Assembly (NCBI GenBank): GCA_030446525.1
Contig: JAUJNC010000055.1
Coordinates: 1-26,896 of the forward strand
Reading direction: 5' to 3'
Length of the DNA: 26,896 bases
Source: Armatimonadaceae bacterium
Lineage (GTDB): Bacteria > Armatimonadota > Armatimonadia > Armatimonadales > Armatimonadaceae
Of this stretch, positions 23,358-26,896 are shown piece after piece. Each line of letters opens with the position of its first letter. Within the stretch, counting starts at the first letter, position 1. A program made the translations under genes and the position numbers. The notes under the pieces were generated by a model, which did no database searches, was not told the origin of the DNA, and saw only the letters and a program-made list of their open reading frames with translations.

Positions 23358-25853
23358 TTAGCGGCCATAGGTAAACCAAGCGGTGGCCGTACAGTCTCGA
23401 TCTGCGGTCGTGCGGACCCAATGGGCACTGAAGCCCTCCGGGAAGTCGTGCGTGACGGTCTTGTCGGGAGGAACCACTAACGTCTGGTACGCCTTCCAGC
23501 CGTGGTGATCGACATCGACCTCCAGAGTGATGGCGACGGCTTGGCGGCTATCGTGCGAAAACTCCACCCGCTTTGTCATGTAGCCAGTCATCAGGAACGG
23601 GTCCGAGGGCGAGCCCGCCCGGATGCGCGTGTTCTTCCACGGCCCGCCGACGCCGACCGGAGCACCGAGACGCCACAGGTCATCGAGCGCGCCGAACCAG
23701 AGCGCGGCTTGACCGTCTTGGCTGGCGAAGCGATGCCCATCGGGGTGAGCGTCAAGACGGCAACCGCTGAGCACGAGCAGTCCCCGCCAGGTGCAAAAGT
23801 CGGTAATCAGCTTGCCGTGCGAGGCCACCGGCTTGAGCCGCTTTACGTCCAGCCCCTCCTTGCCCGCGCCCTCGGCCCGAGGGATTTCGTAGAACGTGCC
23901 GTGGATATTGGCCAGAGAGCGCTCGGAAACGACCTCACGAATGGCGCGGGGCCAGCCGAGCGCGGTTTCTTTGTCGAAAGCCGCCTCGCCTTTAGGGAGC
24001 CGGTAGCGCCGGCCCGTTTTCTCGTCGGTGAGGATGACGGAGGCGGCATCCACCGCGAAGCCCGTCCGCACCGCACAGACTTTCTTCACCGCCTCCAACC
24101 GGTCGGGGGCGCTCACGCGCTGGAAGCGCAGCTGTTCGTCCACCTCCCAATACTGCTCAGCTCCCGGCGTGCCGTCAGAGCCGACGGTCCGACTCACGAA
24201 TTGCAGGCTGCGATTGTGCCCGGCGGGCCGCACGAGGCCGCCACTCCAGGGCTGGCTGTCTTTCGCGTCCGGGAGCGCGGCGAAGAGGGGCGCGCCATCC
24301 GCCGCCACTGGCCGGTCCGCAGCGAGGTAGTGGAAATATGCCGTGGCCTCCTGACAATCCCGGCTGGCGCGCACGCGCACCCACTGCCCCGTCTGCTCCG
24401 GTGGGAAGACGACGTAACCGTAGCCCCGCGCCCCCACCGTCACGCGCTGAGCGACCTTCCACCGGCCATCGCCCGCCTCGTCGAATTCAAAGGTAAATTC
24501 TACCGGCGCGTTTTCACGGTGGGCGAGATGCACCATGCGCCGGGCATAGCCGGCGAAAAGGAACGGATCGCTCGGTGTATCCGCTTTCACCGCCTCGCCC
24601 AGCCACACGCCACCCCAGCCGGACGCCGGGCCGAAGCTCTTCAGGTCATCCAGCGTGCCGAACCATAGGTTCGACTGCGACTGCCCGGCCATCGGGTTCT
24701 GCATGATAGAGGTGTCGTCCGCACCGAGCACCAGTTTTGCGTCCCAGCCGCTGAAATCCGGGATGTAGCGCAGGTGCGTGCAGATGGGCTTGAGGCCCCG
24801 ACTGTTCGCGACAGAAAAGGTCTTGGGGAAATCGAACATCGTTGCGTGCATCACCATGAGCAGGCGGTTGGGCGCAACTTCACGAATGCGCGGCCACTCG
24901 GTAAACCAGCCGTGCTTCGGATCGAAGGCGTAGCTGCCTTTAGGCACGCGAAACGTTTGCCACTTACCGCCGTCCAGCAGTTTGAGGATCACCGAGCGCT
25001 TGTCCCATCCTGTCGCCCAGAGGGGGTCGCTGTCTTTCTCGTTACCGTAAATGCCGCCCGGCCCGGTCACCTCGGTGAACTGGCGCCGCTCGACGATGCG
25101 CCATGCCTGACCGTCCCATTGGCCGAGCACTCCGGCGTCCTCCGGCCCGTGCGCCTTCAAGTCGGCAGTGATTTTCGATATATCAAGGTCATGGAGCGAG
25201 GAATGTTCGCCATTGTTGGACAGCACGAGCCGACCCTGCGCGGTGTAAGCCCCCTTGCCGTGCCAACCGGGAAGCGGTTTCTCGAAAAGCTTGCGCGTCT
25301 GCAGCGTGCGCACGTCGGCCTCCCACACCGGGCCTTCCATGTCCACGTAATACACCTTGTTCGCCGGATCCGTAAGGTGGCGCGTCGTGGCCGTAAGCCG
25401 CCCGGGCAGCTCCGTTTTCACGTCGAAAACGCGCACCTGCCCCTGCGCGTCGATAGCGTAGGGCCCCACGAGCAGTTGGTTCGACTCACGGTGAATAAGC
25501 CGGTTCGCGTGCGTGCCGCCAACGCTTTGCGGGTGGATGATCAGGTTCATCTGCGGATCGATGGAGTAGAGCTTATCGTTGCTGCCGTGGCGCGCGTGCG
25601 GTGGGTACGTGATCCACCACAGTCGCCCTGCCCACGGCACCACCGCGCCGATGCCGCACTCGTTGTCGCCGTTGAACGAAGCAAGGCGCGGGTAGATGCC
25701 GCTGATCGAGAGCGGATGTTGGGAGTCCGTGGGTTTCAATACGTTCGATTTCTCCGCAGCCGTAGAGGCGAGGCTGCCGCCAAAGGCAAACAGCAGCGCG
25801 AGGAAAAGAGCCCTGAGCACGAGTTGCCGCTGGGCTTGGGTCGCCATTACCAT
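23358..25853 (-). CDS. Large secreted protein with internal duplication, function unknown
   Basis: The frame starts at ATG 25853 (AGGA upstream) and is intact for 831 residues. The N-terminus is a signal peptide (LVLRALFLALLFAFGGSLAS, cut near TAA). Residues 50-250 are rich in short strands with repeated W, G and D and look like a beta-propeller. The rest is two copies of a 250-residue unit. Copy one (about 255-510) has RVPKGSYAFD, WPRIREVAPNRLLMVMH, NLWFGTLDDLKSFGPASG, SDPFLFAGYARRMVHL and WVRVRASRDCQEATAYFHY. Copy two (about 580-831) has RLPKGEAAFD, WPRAIREVVSERSL, ALWFGALDDLWRLG, SDPFLMTGYMTKRVEF and WVRTTADRDCTATAWFTY. I have seen similar proteins in Planctomycetota and Armatimonadota but know no function. 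It converges with the IclR gene. Confidence 0.82.
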   Translation of the reverse strand: MVMATQAQRQLVLRALFLALLFAFGGSLASTAAEKSNVLKPTDSQHPLSISGIYPRLASFNGDNECGIGAVVPWAGRLWWITYPPHARHGSNDKLYSIDPQMNLIIHPQSVGGTHANRLIHRESNQLLVGPYAIDAQGQVRVFDVKTELPGRLTATTRHLTDPANKVYYVDMEGPVWEADVRTLQTRKLFEKPLPGWHGKGAYTAQGRLVLSNNGEHSSLHDLDISKITADLKAHGPEDAGVLGQWDGQAWRIVERRQFTEVTGPGGIYGNEKDSDPLWATGWDKRSVILKLLDGGKWQTFRVPKGSYAFDPKHGWFTEWPRIREVAPNRLLMVMHATMFDFPKTFSVANSRGLKPICTHLRYIPDFSGWDAKLVLGADDTSIMQNPMAGQSQSNLWFGTLDDLKSFGPASGWGGVWLGEAVKADTPSDPFLFAGYARRMVHLAHRENAPVEFTFEFDEAGDGRWKVAQRVTVGARGYGYVVFPPEQTGQWVRVRASRDCQEATAYFHYLAADRPVAADGAPLFAALPDAKDSQPWSGGLVRPAGHNRSLQFVSRTVGSDGTPGAEQYWEVDEQLRFQRVSAPDRLEAVKKVCAVRTGFAVDAASVILTDEKTGRRYRLPKGEAAFDKETALGWPRAIREVVSERSLANIHGTFYEIPRAEGAGKEGLDVKRLKPVASHGKLITDFCTWRGLLVLSGCRLDAHPDGHRFASQDGQAALWFGALDDLWRLGAPVGVGGPWKNTRIRAGSPSDPFLMTGYMTKRVEFSHDSRQAVAITLEVDVDHHGWKAYQTLVVPPDKTVTHDFPEGFSAHWVRTTADRDCTATAWFTYGR

Positions 25854-26011
25854 GAGTTGTGTATCCTACGGAGCGCGTCCGGCGCGTTCGTCTCTCTTTC
25901 TGCTGCCCGATGCTCTTCCAGCCACGCCTTGAGCGGTACGTCCTGCCCGCCGCTGGTCACCGGTGTCAGCCGCACCGGTTGTTGTGCGGGGGCCAATTTC
26001 AGGGTCGTCAT
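25847..26011 (-). CDS. Possible small gene in the gap before the secreted protein
   Basis: The gap from 25854 to 26212 (359 bases) has only this weak candidate. From ATG 26011, 54 codons read MTTLKLAPAQQPVRLTPVTS, then PLKAWLEEHRAAERE and a short tail, overlapping the start of the 831-residue gene by seven bases. There is no good ribosome site. It may be the leftover C-terminus of a lost gene. A GC-rich near-dyad (GGGGTGGC/GCCGCCCC, one mismatch, 26175-26196) lies downstream of the prepilin stop without a T tract. Confidence 0.25.
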   Translation of the reverse strand: MTTLKLAPAQQPVRLTPVTSGGQDVPLKAWLEEHRAAERETNAPDALRRIHNSW

Positions 26012-26212
26012 GAAAGGGAGCTCTGCGGTGGGCGGGTCACGATTGGTTCTGCGGTCCGCCCGTGCTCGTCGGCGCTCAGGTTCCCTTAATTTCAGTATCA
26101 GCCTGCCCCGCTGCGCCGCGGACATCCTCCGGGGTGGCAAAGGAGTATCGTCACCCCGCCGTAAGGACCGGCGAGGGGTGGCATGGGCGCCGCCCCTGTG
26201 TGGGTTCGGTCC

Positions 26213-26896
26213 CTATTGATCGTCCCAGCTGTTCTTGGGATCGCCGTAAGGATAGCCGTTCGGCAGTGGGCCGAGGAACTGCGTGATCTTGCTCCACTTG
26301 GCGTGCCCGTCGCAGTAGACGATATTCAGGCCCAATTGGTGCGGACCGACGGGCCGACGCGAGAGGTTGTGGGACGCGTCATCCGCCCGGGCATACCAAT
26401 AAGTCAGCGTGCCGCTGCTATTGGGCGCCCAGCCACTGGGCGGGTAGACCTGATAATCTACCGCGCCATAGTTCAAGCTGGTGTCCAAGTTGTTGACCCA
26501 CGTCTCCGGGTTGGCGCTGAGCGTCGCATCGCTGACGACCTGCGTTTTCAGCTGCGACGCCTCGCACAGAACGAACGTACCCGCCGAGTCCGCGATCTCC
26601 GCCAGAGCCCGCGAAGGAGCGCTAGTGGGTACCGGCGGCCCAGCCCAACCAATAAGATTGACGTTGGCCCCGTAGCCGCCGCGCGAGGGCCTAACGGGGT
26701 CGGGTTCGCGCACGGAAGGGCGGGACGGGCAGACGAAGACATCGCGGTTTTTGATGTAGGGCTGAATCAGGCTGGACCAGCGGGTACCGGGATTCGTGAA
26801 GTTATGCGCCCCCAGCGGCAGCCGTTCGTCATAGTCCTGCGCGTACATCTGGACGGCAGTGCCGATCTGCTTTGCGTTGGACAGGCAGGCGGTCTG
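26213..26896 (-). CDS. Type IV prepilin-like protein (DUF1559-type), 5' end outside the window
   Basis: The minus strand is open from the window edge to the TAG at 26213 (227 codons visible). The first visible residues QTACLSNAKQIGTAVQMYAQ and DYDERLPLGAHNF are the segment just after the N-terminal pilin helix, so only about 35 residues are missing, including the methylation signal. The body has WSSLIQPYIKNRDVFVCPSR, EIADSAGTFVLCEAS, and the conserved end PHQLGLNIVYCDGHAKW with H-x9-DG. It is similar in plan to the 16961-17734 protein but clearly a different paralogue. Armatimonadota genomes carry many such genes, often next to secreted or membrane proteins, as here with the 831-residue protein downstream. 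Confidence 0.92.
   Translation of the reverse strand, partial: QTACLSNAKQIGTAVQMYAQDYDERLPLGAHNFTNPGTRWSSLIQPYIKNRDVFVCPSRPSVREPDPVRPSRGGYGANVNLIGWAGPPVPTSAPSRALAEIADSAGTFVLCEASQLKTQVVSDATLSANPETWVNNLDTSLNYGAVDYQVYPPSGWAPNSSGTLTYWYARADDASHNLSRRPVGPHQLGLNIVYCDGHAKWSKITQFLGPLPNGYPYGDPKNSWDDQ

Noticed and set aside
24774..26219. Plus-strand open frame of 481 codons opposite the secreted protein
   Set aside because: No recognisable motifs; it is antisense to an intact 831-codon gene with signal peptide and internal repeats.
1..26896. CRISPR array, rRNA or tRNA genes anywhere in the window
   Set aside because: None was recognised on reading; there are no regularly spaced repeats and no conserved rRNA segments.

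Overview
The window most likely comes from an Armatimonadota (formerly Armatimonadetes) chromosome, probably a metagenome-assembled genome. The best evidence is two type IV prepilin-like proteins of the DUF1559 kind (16961-17734 on + and 26213-26896 on -). They carry the [20 protein letters not shown] and QYAQDYDE wording that is very common in that phylum. GC content is high throughout. A DUF6785-like membrane protein and a phytanoyl-CoA dioxygenase-like enzyme fit the same origin. The phylum call is inference from familiar protein wording, not from a search.

Layout. Positions 1-9236 hold host genes: a membrane protein cut by the window edge that looks like the start of an HD-GYP sensor; a Gfo/Idh/MocA oxidoreductase; a secreted lysozyme-like protein; a heavily frameshifted threonine dehydratase; a run of a 3-hydroxyisobutyrate dehydrogenase-type reductase, a PsbP/DcrB-like protein and a second Gfo/Idh/MocA enzyme with an in-frame amber codon; and three small exported proteins, the last of which looks truncated. 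Positions 9200-15808 hold a compact phage-derived element. It has a large serine recombinase split by an in-frame TAG, an XRE repressor, a divergent small HTH gene, a DnaD-like replication protein, several small genes, a zinc-ribbon protein, a CHAP-type endolysin and a holin. No capsid, portal, terminase or tail gene is visible. A decayed DDE transposase follows (15986-16620).

Positions 16877-23323 hold a host cassette: a prepilin-like gene with an excellent sigma-70 promoter nested in palindromes, a DUF6785-like membrane protein, a PhyH-type dioxygenase, a mandelate racemase/enolase-superfamily enzyme, an alpha/beta-hydrolase esterase and an IclR regulator. This reads as an uptake and catabolism cluster for an unknown, perhaps sugar-acid or ester-containing, substrate. 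Its last three genes carry frameshifts or stops. Positions 23358-26896 hold an 831-residue secreted protein built from an internal duplication and another prepilin-like gene, both on the minus strand.

A window-wide theme is gene damage. Frameshifts cluster in ilvA, the transposase, and the enolase-esterase-IclR block. Four other breaks are single in-frame stop codons (TAG at 6471 and 10307, TGA at 12186 and 22739). Long neighbouring genes (673, 831, 364 codons) are intact. Either these segments are decaying, or the assembly has local indel errors; the sequence alone cannot settle it.
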